Assembly: GCA_015059485.1 (NCBI GenBank)
Contig: SVAH01000008.1
Location: 1 to 58,626 of the forward strand
Reading direction: 5' to 3'
Length of the DNA stretch: 58,626 nt
From: Bacillota bacterium
GTDB lineage: Bacteria; Bacillota_I; Bacilli_A; RF39; UBA660
Shown: positions 1-7,456 of the stretch, piece after piece
Position numbering within the stretch: position 1 is the first letter of the stretch
How the letters are laid out: each line of letters starts with the position of its first letter
Translations under genes and position numbers: made by a program
Notes under the pieces: generated by a model
The model's database searches: none
What the model saw: only the letters and a program-made list of their open reading frames with translations
What the model was told of the DNA's origin: nothing

Positions 1-2
1 GT

Positions 3-839
3 GCAGATAACAAATATATGACACATCCAGCATTCATAAGTATGAATACAAATGGATTATGGGTAGCAAAATTTGAATCAACAGGAAGTACATCACAACT
101 TACTTCAAAACCTTCCCAAACATCACTTAGAAATCAAACAGTAAAAACATTCTTTGAATTAGGATATAATTATAAAAGAACAGATAATTCACACATGATG
201 AAAAATACAGAATGGGGAGCTGTAGCATACCTATACCATTCAGAGTATGGAAGATGTACAAATGGAACATGTGAAGATATAAGAATAAATAATAATTCAG
301 ATTATCTAACAGGATATGCAGCAGTAGATGGAACAAATCAAAGTACATATCCAGGAACATACGGAAATGATTCATCAAAGACTTTAGCATATAATACAAC
401 AACAGGAGTAAAAGCATCAACTACAGGAAATATTACAGGTATCTATGATATGTCAGGTGGAGTTTGGGAATACACTGCATCATATAGAACAGGAACATTA
501 GGTTCAAGTGGCTTTGATTCTACAAGTATTGCCAATTATAATTCAAAATATTTTGATATATATGGCGAATCAACAAATGACTATGATTATAGTAAAAGAA
601 TACTTGGAGATGCAACTGGAGAAATGGGTCCATTCTATGATTACAGTCATGATTCAAATGGACCATATCATCACAATAATTGGTATGCTGATCATTCATA
701 CTTTAATTTTTTTGCTAGTCCTTGGTTTCGCCGAGGTGGTAGTTATAATCTAGGCGTTCTTTCAGGTCCATTCAGCTTTAATCGCAATGCAGGTGGGGCA
801 AATATTGAGTTTGGTTTCAGAATAGTATTAGTACCTTAA
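3..839 (+). CDS. Surface protein, C-terminal part, FGE/C-type-lectin-like fold (5' end outside window)
   Basis: The reading frame is open from base 3, so the true start lies upstream of the window and this is a 5'-truncated view of a larger gene. The visible ~278 residues are rich in Asn, Thr, Ser, Tyr and Gly, typical of an exported protein. They contain a GIYDMSGGVWEYT motif (compare the GNVWEW motif of formylglycine-generating-enzyme/SUMF1-like domains) and end in a WFRRGGSY ... GFRIVLVP stretch, which matches the closing strands of the FGE/C-type-lectin fold. No enzymatic role is claimed, since that fold is often a binding scaffold in secreted proteins. The last ~40 codons have a base composition unlike the rest (see the separate entry). 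A terminator hairpin follows the stop directly, so this is the last gene of its transcript. The lectin-fold call is by motif only. Confidence 0.6.
   Translation, partial: ADNKYMTHPAFISMNTNGLWVAKFESTGSTSQLTSKPSQTSLRNQTVKTFFELGYNYKRTDNSHMMKNTEWGAVAYLYHSEYGRCTNGTCEDIRINNNSDYLTGYAAVDGTNQSTYPGTYGNDSSKTLAYNTTTGVKASTTGNITGIYDMSGGVWEYTASYRTGTLGSSGFDSTSIANYNSKYFDIYGESTNDYDYSKRILGDATGEMGPFYDYSHDSNGPYHHNNWYADHSYFNFFASPWFRRGGSYNLGVLSGPFSFNRNAGGANIEFGFRIVLVP
711..830 (+). other. Candidate variable repeat (VR) of a diversity-generating retroelement
   Basis: From 721 to 800, 39 of 80 bases are G or C, far above the gene around it. The segment encodes the last strands of the C-type-lectin-like fold, where known DGR target proteins vary. 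Many codons here are NNT or NNC (agt, tat, aat, gtt, ctt, agc, cgc, att), which fits random replacement of the two adenines of AAT/AAC template codons. A hairpin lies just after the gene, as in several DGRs. No reverse transcriptase or template repeat is in the window, so this is inference. Confidence 0.35.
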
Positions 840-870
840 TGTAAATATTTCGACAATATTTACATTTTTT
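840..870 (+). terminator. Rho-independent terminator after the surface protein gene
   Basis: A perfect 10-bp stem (840-849 with 855-864) with a five-base loop TCGAC is followed by six T. If the gene is a DGR target, the same hairpin could serve as the structure found downstream of variable repeats. Confidence 0.75.
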
Positions 871-887
871 AAATTTGCTAGTGTATA

Positions 888-916
888 TTGATAAAAATAG
901 TCATAAATGGTAAACT
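888..916 (+). promoter_or_regulatory. Putative sigma-A promoter for the ireB-mltG operon
   Basis: TTGATA (888-893), a 17-base spacer and TAAACT (911-916) lie 26 bases upstream of ireB and just after a terminator. The -10 is imperfect. Confidence 0.45.
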
Positions 917-942
917 ATTTATAGTTTTAAAGAGGTGTAAAG

Positions 943-1194
943 ATGGACGATAAAACAAGTTTATATGATTTATCACAAATACAAGAAAGTTTAGTTTTTC
1001 AAACTTTAAATGAAATATATGATGCTTTAGAGGAAAGAGGTTATAACCCAATTAATCAAATAGTTGGGTATCTAATCACAAATGATCCAGGGTATATTTC
1101 AAGTTATAAAGATGCTAGAAAAAAAATGCTAAGTATAGATAGAGCAACTGTGCTTGCGATAATATTAAAGGAATTTTTAAAGTGCGATATTTAG
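943..1194 (+). CDS. ireB: IreB family regulatory phosphoprotein (UPF0297)
   Basis: This 83-residue protein matches the DUF965/UPF0297 family (Bacillus YrzL, Enterococcus IreB) along its whole length, including the N-terminal TSLYDLSQIQESLVFQTLNE region and the GYNPINQIVGYL core. In Enterococcus IreB is a substrate of the Ser/Thr kinase IreK and phosphatase IreP and affects cephalosporin resistance. The threonine of the N-terminal segment (T5) is the equivalent phosphorylation region, by family knowledge. An AGAGGTG ribosome binding site lies six bases before the ATG. It overlaps ruvX by 13 bases, in the gene order usual for Bacilli (ireB-ruvX-DUF1292-mltG). No kinase is visible in the window. 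Confidence 0.93.
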   Translation: MDDKTSLYDLSQIQESLVFQTLNEIYDALEERGYNPINQIVGYLITNDPGYISSYKDARKKMLSIDRATVLAIILKEFLKCDI

Positions 1195-1613
1195 GGTTAG
1201 ATTTAGGAACTAAAACATGTGGTGTTGCAATAAGTGATAGAACAAATACCTTGGCGTCATTTTTAAAAGTTATAAGATTTAATTTTGAAGATTATGAAAG
1301 TATAATACCAGAGTTAAAAGAAATAATTAAAAATAATAATATTACACAGATAGCTTTGGGACTTCCTAAAAATATGGATAATTCTTGTGGTTTTGCTGCC
1401 CAAAGATCAATGAATTTTAAAAAGATAATTGAAGAAAATATTAATATAAAAGTTAATTTGGTTGATGAAAGGTTAACCACTACAGAAGCTGAAAATATAT
1501 TAATTGGTATGGATAAGTCTAGAGAAAAGAGAAAAAAGGTAATAGATGGTGTTGCAGCAACATTAATACTAGAATCATTTATCAGAGAAAAGGAGCTTGA
1601 AAATGGAAAATAA
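1182..1613 (+). CDS. ruvX: Putative Holliday junction resolvase, YqgF/RuvX type
   Basis: The 143-residue protein has the RNase H-like fold signature of YqgF: GLDLGTK at residues 5-11 with Asp7, the VDERLTT motif with Glu96, and IDGVAA with Asp122 as acidic active-site residues. Family members are proposed to resolve Holliday junctions or to mature the 5' end of pre-16S rRNA; the latter has experimental support in E. coli. The start is GTG at 1182, inside the 3' end of ireB, which gives the expected MRYLGLDLG N-terminus, so the two are translationally coupled. Its 3' end overlaps the DUF1292 gene by 11 bases. Confidence 0.92.
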   Translation: MRYLGLDLGTKTCGVAISDRTNTLASFLKVIRFNFEDYESIIPELKEIIKNNNITQIALGLPKNMDNSCGFAAQRSMNFKKIIEENINIKVNLVDERLTTTEAENILIGMDKSREKRKKVIDGVAATLILESFIREKELENGK

Positions 1614-1878
1614 GAATGTAATAATAGCTAAAGATGAAGACGGAAAAGAAGTTGAATATGAAATTCTTTTTGAATTTTATGATGAAGAGAATAAAAAAAA
1701 TTATGTTGGATATACAGATAATAAGACAGATGATTTTGATAACATACTGGTTTATGCATCAATATTTGATCCAACTGGAAAAGATAAAACTTTATACCCA
1801 ATTGAAACTGATGAAGAATGGGATGTAATTGAAACTATATTTTCAAAATTGCCTGATATAAAAAATGGAGAGAAATAA
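1603..1878 (+). CDS. DUF1292 (UPF0473) family protein, YrzB-like
   Basis: A 91-residue acidic protein with the family pattern: a short strand-rich N-terminus (VIIAKDEDGKEVEYEILFEF), a tyrosine/asparagine turn, and VYASIFDP followed by a C-terminal helix starting at DEEWDVIE. Function is unknown across the family; it almost always sits between ruvX and mltG, as here. I place the start at ATG 1603 because AGGAG at 1591-1595 is seven bases upstream; an in-frame TTG at 1597 sits too close to that site. It ends two bases before mltG. Confidence 0.88.
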   Translation: MENKNVIIAKDEDGKEVEYEILFEFYDEENKKNYVGYTDNKTDDFDNILVYASIFDPTGKDKTLYPIETDEEWDVIETIFSKLPDIKNGEK

Positions 1879-1880
1879 AT

Positions 1881-2921
1881 ATGAAGAAAAAGATAATAAT
1901 GGGGATACTGACAATTTTTACAATAATTTTACTACTATTTACAGTGTATTATTTTACGAGTATAGGAGCTGTAAATAAGAAAGATACTAAAGAAATAGAA
2001 TTTATAATAAAACCAGGACAAAGCAAAATCGAAATTGCTAAAGAATTAGAAAAAAAAGACTTGATTAAAAATGATAAAGTTGCAATGATTTATATGTTTT
2101 TTAATAATGATTTAACATTACAAGCTGGAACATATTCTCTTAATAAATCTATGAATTTATCAAGTATACTTGCAAAGTTTAGCAAAGGTGAAATAAAAGT
2201 TGAAAGTGAAAAAATCACATTACTTCCTGGTAAACGATTATTAAATTATGTAGAAGTTTTAAGTGAAAATTTTAAATTTAGTAAAGATGAAATGCTAGAT
2301 GTAATGAATGATAAAGAATTCTTACAAAAAATGATTGATAAATATTGGTTTTTGACAAGTGATATATTAAATGATAAAATCTATTATGGACTTGAGGGTT
2401 ATATCATGCCAGACACCTATGAATTTATGAGTGATTCAAGTATAGAAAGTGTAATTACGAAATTACTTGATGAAACAAGTAAAAAATTAGAACCATATAA
2501 AGATGATATAACTAAGAGTGGTTATAATATTCATGAAATACTTACAATGGCTTCAATAGTAGAACTTGAAGCAAATACAGAAACAGATAGGAAAACTGTA
2601 GCACAAGTAATATATAAAAGATTGAAAGTTAATATGAGTTTAGGGATGGATGTTACAACTTATTATGCAGAGCAAAAAGAAATGGGCAGTGTACTTACAG
2701 TAGATGAATTAAATAAAGGTAATGGTTATAATACTAGAAATACCAATTATTTAGGTTTACCAGTAGGCCCAATATCTAATCCAAGTCTAATGAGCATAGA
2801 TGCAGTATTTAATCCAAGTAAAACAGATTATTTATACTTTTATGCAGATATAAAAACAGGAAAAGTGTATTTTGCAAATACAATTGATGAGTTTTATAAA
2901 ATAATTAGAGAAGTAGGTTGA
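1881..2921 (+). CDS. mltG: Endolytic murein transglycosylase MltG (YceG-like)
   Basis: A 346-residue membrane-anchored lytic transglycosylase that cuts nascent peptidoglycan strands and is thought to end glycan polymerisation. Residues 7-29 form one N-terminal transmembrane segment; a LysM-like region (about 38-105) follows, then the catalytic YceG domain. The catalytic glutamate is Glu228 in the MASIVELEA motif, with GLEGYIMPDTYEF (about 170-182) and GLPVGPISNP further on, all conserved in the family. Length is normal. It is the last of the ireB-ruvX-DUF1292-mltG set and runs into trmR with only four bases between. Confidence 0.95.
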   Translation: MKKKIIMGILTIFTIILLLFTVYYFTSIGAVNKKDTKEIEFIIKPGQSKIEIAKELEKKDLIKNDKVAMIYMFFNNDLTLQAGTYSLNKSMNLSSILAKFSKGEIKVESEKITLLPGKRLLNYVEVLSENFKFSKDEMLDVMNDKEFLQKMIDKYWFLTSDILNDKIYYGLEGYIMPDTYEFMSDSSIESVITKLLDETSKKLEPYKDDITKSGYNIHEILTMASIVELEANTETDRKTVAQVIYKRLKVNMSLGMDVTTYYAEQKEMGSVLTVDELNKGNGYNTRNTNYLGLPVGPISNPSLMSIDAVFNPSKTDYLYFYADIKTGKVYFANTIDEFYKIIREVG

Positions 2922-2925
2922 TAAT

Positions 2926-3522
2926 ATGAAAGAACTAATATTAGAAATGGAAGATTATGCCAAGGAGAATAATGTTCCAATAATTGAAAAAGAATCAATA
3001 GCGTTTATTATGAAATATATTAAAGCTAATAATATAAAAAACGTTTTAGAAATTGGTAGTGCAATTGGTTATTCTACAATACTTATGGCATCAGCATCAA
3101 GCGATGTAACAGTAACTACAATAGAGCGTGATGAAGCTAGATATATGGAATGTTTAAAAAATGTTAAAAAAGCAGGACTTGATAAAAAAATTAATGTAGT
3201 GTATCAAGATGCATTAGAAGTAAATTTATCTAATGTTTCATATGATTTAATATTTATAGATGCAGCTAAAGGACAATATAAGAAATTCTTTGAAAAGTTT
3301 AAATATTTCTTAGCTCCAGGTGGAGTTATCATAACTGATAATTTAAATTTTCATGGACTTGTTGGTAAGAAAGATACTATTGAAAGTAAAAATTTAAGAG
3401 CTTTAGTGGATAAAATAGAAACATATATTGAATTCTTAAAAGGAAATGAAGAATTTGAAACAAAATTCTTAGAATTAGGCGACGGTTTATCTGTCAGTAT
3501 GAAAAAAAATGAAAACAAATAA
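2926..3522 (+). CDS. trmR: SAM-dependent O-methyltransferase, TrmR/YrrM-like (tRNA 5-hydroxyuridine methylation)
   Basis: The 198-residue protein belongs to the class I O-methyltransferase family 3. The SAM-binding motif I is LEIGSAIGYS (41-50), and IFIDAAKGQY (109-118, Asp112) is the metal/substrate motif of the catechol-OMT-like group. In Bacillus subtilis the homologue YrrM/TrmR makes 5-methoxyuridine at tRNA position 34 from 5-hydroxyuridine. The next two genes are the U32 proteins that make that hydroxyuridine, so the local operon fits this role closely. The 3' end overlaps the next gene by 14 bases. Confidence 0.88.
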   Translation: MKELILEMEDYAKENNVPIIEKESIAFIMKYIKANNIKNVLEIGSAIGYSTILMASASSDVTVTTIERDEARYMECLKNVKKAGLDKKINVVYQDALEVNLSNVSYDLIFIDAAKGQYKKFFEKFKYFLAPGGVIITDNLNFHGLVGKKDTIESKNLRALVDKIETYIEFLKGNEEFETKFLELGDGLSVSMKKNENK

Positions 3523-4330
3523 ATTATTATATATAGTAAAAAATATTAATATAATTTCTAAATTAAAGAAAGTTGGAGTAGAAAACTTTCTTTTTCCACT
3601 TAAAGGCTTTTGCGTAGGATTTTTAAATACATATGATTTATCTGAAATAGAAGATGATTCATTCATATTAATTAATAGAATACTTGATAATGAATCAATA
3701 GATAAATTAGAAGAGTTACTTAACAATAATAAAAAGAAGATTAAAGGTATAGTTTATGATGATTTTGGGGTACTTTATGTAATTAATAAATTAAAGCTAG
3801 ATGTAATAACTATTAATTATCAAAATCATTTTGGAACTAATTATAAAAGTATAAATGAAAATTTAAAGAAAAATGATAGTGTAGTAGTATCATCTGATAT
3901 AACATATGATGAAATAAAAGAAATAACTAATAATGTTGAAAGGCCTGTATGTATTTTCTTAATGGGATACTTACAAGCTATGTATTCAAGAAGAACACTT
4001 TTAAAAAACTACTATGATGAATTTGATTTGACTTACGAAAATAGTAAAGAAATATATGAAAGTATATCTAATAATAAGTTTATTATGGTAGAAAATGAGT
4101 ATGGTACTGTTGGATATCAAAAAAGCTTTTATAATGGTATAGAATTAATTGATTTGAATAACATTTTGTATTACATAATTAATCCTGTATTTTTGAGCGA
4201 TGATGATGAAATAAAACTAATTGAAGATTTAAAGAATAATGAATTCAATTTAAATATAGATAGTGATACAGGATTCTTACATAAGAGTACTATCTATAAA
4301 TTAAAGGAGGTGCCTAAGAATGAAAAGTAA
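3509..4330 (+). CDS. Divergent peptidase-U32-like protein, probable TrhP1/YrrN partner of TrhP2
   Basis: Similarity to U32 proteins is weak at the sequence level: 273 residues of alternating short helices and strands, with no cysteine cluster (only two Cys). The call rests mainly on position and size: it lies between trmR and trhP2, where Bacilli carry yrrN, encoding TrhP1, the smaller partner in prephenate-dependent hydroxylation of U34. The start overlaps the trmR stop region by 14 bases and lacks a strong ribosome binding site, suggesting coupling. It ends 11 bases inside the trhP2 start. Identity as TrhP1 is inference. Confidence 0.6.
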   Translation: MKTNKLLYIVKNINIISKLKKVGVENFLFPLKGFCVGFLNTYDLSEIEDDSFILINRILDNESIDKLEELLNNNKKKIKGIVYDDFGVLYVINKLKLDVITINYQNHFGTNYKSINENLKKNDSVVVSSDITYDEIKEITNNVERPVCIFLMGYLQAMYSRRTLLKNYYDEFDLTYENSKEIYESISNNKFIMVENEYGTVGYQKSFYNGIELIDLNNILYYIINPVFLSDDDEIKLIEDLKNNEFNLNIDSDTGFLHKSTIYKLKEVPKNEK

Positions 4331-5519
4331 TGTAGAATTACTTGCGCCTGCTGGTGACTTAGAAAGACTTAAAATGGCATACCTTTATGGAGCAGATGCT
4401 TGTTATATAGGTGGAAGAGAATTTAGTTTACGTGCTAATGCTAAAAACTTTAGTATAGAAGAAATAAAGGAAGCATGTGAATTTGCACATAAATTAAATA
4501 AAAAAGTTTATGTAACAGTTAATATAGTATTTCATAATGCTAATTTAGAAGGGTTAGAAGAATACTTAAAAAAATTAGATGATTGCGGTATTGATGCAAT
4601 AATAGCAAGTGATGTAATAGCACTTACAACAGCTAAAAAACTTGGTGTTAAATTTGAAACACATTTATCTACTCAAGCTAGTACATTAAATTATGGCCAA
4701 GGATTATATTATAAAGATTTAGGCGTTACAAGACTTGTACTTGCAAGAGAAGCATCAAAAGAAGATATAAAAAGAATAAAAGAAGAAACTAACTTAGAAT
4801 TAGAATGCTTTATACATGGAGCTATGTGTACATCTATTTCAGGCAAATGCATATTATCTAATTATTGTACAAATAGAGATTCTAATCGTGGAGGATGTGC
4901 TCAAATATGTAGATGGATATTTGATATGGAAAATAATCATCCTTATAGTATTACTCCAAAAGATTTAAATATGGTTCCATTTATTAAAGAGATGATAGAT
5001 ATCGGTGTTAACTCTTTTAAAGTTGAAGGAAGAATGCGTTCAATATATTATATAGCTACTGTAATTAATGTTTATCGTAGAATAATTGATAAAGTTTTAT
5101 CGAATACATTAACTGATAGTGATTGTAAATATTATTTAGACATCTTAAATAGATGTGCTAATCGTGATTCAACACCACAATTTTTTGATAAATTGCCTAC
5201 AAAAGAAGAACAATACTTCCTAGGTAGAGATGAAGTATCTAATCAAGATTTTTTAGGATTAGTACTGGATTATGATGAGGATACACATATTGTAACAATA
5301 GAAGAAAGAAATTATTTTAAAACTGGTGATGTTGTAGAATTTTTTGGACCAAATTTGGAAACTTATACATATGAAGTGAATAAGATATATGATGAAAATG
5401 ATGAAATAATCGATGTTGCAAGGCATCCTAGAATGATTGTAAAAATGAAAGTAGATATTAAATTGCAAAAATATGATATGATGCGTTTAAAAGTGTTTGA
5501 CAAAGGCAACTATTTATAG
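4320..5519 (+). CDS. trhP2: U32 family tRNA hydroxylation protein TrhP2/YrrO-like
   Basis: A 399-residue U32 protein. The N-terminus ELLAPAGDLERLKMAYLYGA and GGREFSLRA are classic family motifs, and cysteines C163, C170, C177, C183, C193 and C197 form the conserved cluster around HGAMCTSISGKC and GGCAQICRW, expected to hold an iron-sulfur cluster. Family members once annotated as collagenases act on RNA; B. subtilis YrrO (TrhP2) with YrrN hydroxylates U34 of tRNA using prephenate. A near-perfect AAAGGAGGTG ribosome binding site ends seven bases before the ATG. It is the last gene of the trmR-trhP1-trhP2 set. Confidence 0.9.
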   Translation: MKSNVELLAPAGDLERLKMAYLYGADACYIGGREFSLRANAKNFSIEEIKEACEFAHKLNKKVYVTVNIVFHNANLEGLEEYLKKLDDCGIDAIIASDVIALTTAKKLGVKFETHLSTQASTLNYGQGLYYKDLGVTRLVLAREASKEDIKRIKEETNLELECFIHGAMCTSISGKCILSNYCTNRDSNRGGCAQICRWIFDMENNHPYSITPKDLNMVPFIKEMIDIGVNSFKVEGRMRSIYYIATVINVYRRIIDKVLSNTLTDSDCKYYLDILNRCANRDSTPQFFDKLPTKEEQYFLGRDEVSNQDFLGLVLDYDEDTHIVTIEERNYFKTGDVVEFFGPNLETYTYEVNKIYDENDEIIDVARHPRMIVKMKVDIKLQKYDMMRLKVFDKGNYL

Positions 5520-5551
5520 TATGATTTTGATTGTAAATTTTTTGGAAAGAG

Positions 5552-6028
5552 ATGAAAAGAATGAAAAAAGAAGAAACTATAACTTTAACTGCTGAGGGGT
5601 ATTTAGAATTAGAACAAGAGTTAAAGGAACTTAAAGAAGTAAAAAGACCAGAAGTAATAAAAGCCTTAAAAGAAGCAAGAGCACTTGGTGATTTATCAGA
5701 AAATTCAGATTATGATGCTGCAAGAAATGATCAAGCACTACTTGAAGGAAGAATTAAGGAATTAGAATATAAATTAGAACATTGTACAATTGCTGAAGGA
5801 GCAAAAGGTGGAGCTATTGGTGTTGGTTCAACAGTAACTATTGAATATGATGATGGTGAAGTTGAAGAATACAAAATAGTTGGTTCACTTGAAGCAGATC
5901 CATTTGAAAATAAAATATCAAATGAATCTCCAATTGGTAAAGCTGTTATTGGACATGGAAAAGGTGAAACTGTTTCTGTTGAAAGTCCAAATGGTTCTTA
6001 TGATGTTGTAATAAAAGATGTTAAGTAG
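5552..6028 (+). CDS. greA: Transcription elongation factor GreA
   Basis: 158 residues with the GreA layout: an N-terminal antiparallel coiled coil (about 10-80) containing the ALGDLSENSDYDAARN signature, whose tip acidic residues enter the RNA polymerase secondary channel and stimulate transcript cleavage, then the C-terminal FKBP-like domain (about 85-158), ending in SYDVVIKDVK. The start is open: ATG 5552 lies immediately after a GGAAAGAG motif, while ATG 5561 is better spaced and would give a protein three residues shorter. It follows trhP2 by 32 bases and ends in its own terminator. Confidence 0.96.
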   Translation: MKRMKKEETITLTAEGYLELEQELKELKEVKRPEVIKALKEARALGDLSENSDYDAARNDQALLEGRIKELEYKLEHCTIAEGAKGGAIGVGSTVTIEYDDGEVEEYKIVGSLEADPFENKISNESPIGKAVIGHGKGETVSVESPNGSYDVVIKDVK

Positions 6029-6046
6029 TAGTAATACTACTTTTTT
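6023..6046 (+). terminator. Terminator of greA
   Basis: A 7-bp stem (6023-6029 with 6036-6042), loop AGTAAT, followed by T residues. It overlaps the greA stop codon. Confidence 0.65.
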
Positions 6047-6100
6047 ATTGCGAAAAAATATCTTGAGTGTTATCCTTAATTAATAAGGGAGGAATGGATT

Positions 6101-7375
6101 ATGCAAGCAAGATATGAAACATCAGTTGATTGTGCTAGAAGAAATGCTTATAAAAATCAAGTAGAAAGATATAAAAAAAATAGTGAAGCACTTGCAAATG
6201 AAATATTACTTTATGAAGCATTAAAAAAAAGCGAAGGCAGCGATGATGTAATAATATGGACACTAGCAGATACTTTTATTAAAAATCTAGAAGATAAAGA
6301 TATAAAGTTACCACTAGTTGGAAATTCAATAACAGAAATTATTGAAAAGAATTATGAAACAGAAGAATATAGAAAAATTATTAGAATGTGTGACTTACTT
6401 GGGTATAATGATATAAGTTGCAAATTAAAGGAAGATTATAGATTAACTCAGTTAAGAAAAGAATACTATAATCATGATTATAACAGTTTTGATATTATTA
6501 AAATCATATTTGATAAATCACCAGCATGGATACTCGAATTACTTGCCTCTGATTTACGTATTAACACTAAAATAAATATACTAACTAAAATATTATCTTA
6601 TATAAGTGAAAATGATAATTGTAAAATTTATAAAATATTAAATTGTGATTTTGAATTATTATCAGAAATAGGAAGAACTGAATATAGGGTTGCAAAAGAT
6701 AGAATGGAAAAATTAAAAGTTAATTTTAAAAATCAAAGTCCAAATTTGCAGTCTATGTTCGAAAAAATATATTTAAAATCAGGTGGAGAAGAACTTTTAT
6801 TATTCTTAAATAATAATGGTTATATAGATTTATCTAAAGTATCATTTATGTATGGAAAAGAAAAAAAATTAGAAATATCTCCAATTTCATTATTTACAAT
6901 ACATAATAGTATTGAAAGTTTAGAAGAGTATAGAAATTCTAAAGAATATAGTTTTGATAATAAATTAACAAATAATGATGATTTATTTTTAATAGAACAA
7001 ATTAATTATAAAGATTTACCTAAATTAATTTGCTTACCTAGTTTTATATTAAACGAAGAAAAAATAGATGCTATAGCAAAAAAAATTTTGTTTAATAAAA
7101 CTTTTGATAATAAAGATTTTAATAATTTAGTGTCTGAAATTAAAAGTACCATTATACATAAAGCTAGAATAAAAAAAGAATATAAAGAATTAATGATATA
7201 TGCTCAATTATTTGAAGAGTTAATTTCTGATGATAAAGAAATAGTACCTGATTACAATTCTGTATTAAATTTGTTTATTGGTCAAATGTATGAACTGAAT
7301 GAATATGCACAAGAAAATGTGCCTAGTAGAAGACTAGTGCGAGAAGTTAAATATCAAAAAGATAGTGTAAACTAA
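6101..7375 (+). CDS. Hypothetical protein, 424 aa, largely helical, cytoplasmic
   Basis: I do not recognise this protein. It has no signal peptide or membrane segment, is rich in Lys, Glu, Asn, Ile and Leu, and reads as a string of helices. A segment near residues 1-50 with regularly spaced charged residues (SVDCARRNAYKNQVERYKKN) could be a coiled coil. No catalytic motif stands out. It has an AAGGGAGG ribosome binding site eight bases before the ATG, so it is well expressed at the level of initiation, and it stands alone between the greA terminator and the tig promoter. Base and codon use match its neighbours, so there is no sign of recent transfer. Confidence 0.75.
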   Translation: MQARYETSVDCARRNAYKNQVERYKKNSEALANEILLYEALKKSEGSDDVIIWTLADTFIKNLEDKDIKLPLVGNSITEIIEKNYETEEYRKIIRMCDLLGYNDISCKLKEDYRLTQLRKEYYNHDYNSFDIIKIIFDKSPAWILELLASDLRINTKINILTKILSYISENDNCKIYKILNCDFELLSEIGRTEYRVAKDRMEKLKVNFKNQSPNLQSMFEKIYLKSGGEELLLFLNNNGYIDLSKVSFMYGKEKKLEISPISLFTIHNSIESLEEYRNSKEYSFDNKLTNNDDLFLIEQINYKDLPKLICLPSFILNEEKIDAIAKKILFNKTFDNKDFNNLVSEIKSTIIHKARIKKEYKELMIYAQLFEELISDDKEIVPDYNSVLNLFIGQMYELNEYAQENVPSRRLVREVKYQKDSVN

Positions 7376-7396
7376 TGAGCATATTTTGTATTATAG

Positions 7397-7425
7397 TTGT
7401 AAATTTGTTAAATTTATTATATAAT
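7397..7425 (+). promoter_or_regulatory. Sigma-A promoter of tig
   Basis: TTGTAA (7397-7402), a 17-base spacer and a perfect TATAAT (7420-7425), about 30 bases upstream of the tig start. Confidence 0.7.
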
Positions 7426-7456
7426 ACAAAGGAATTTGAAAGGAAAGAATTATTAT

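Noticed and set aside
508..753. 81-codon overlapping frame in the first gene
   Set aside because: It lies wholly within the surface protein frame, and its Ile/Met-rich product looks like a frame-shifted shadow.
711..839. Recent horizontal transfer as the reason for the GC-rich end of the first gene
   Set aside because: The anomaly is only about 100 bases, lies within one domain and keeps the frame and fold, which fits targeted variation better than import of foreign DNA. Not fully excluded.
849..855. Exact Spo0A box (TTCGACA) in the loop of the first terminator
   Set aside because: A seven-base match of this composition is expected several times by chance in the window, and the site lies in a terminator loop, not at a promoter.
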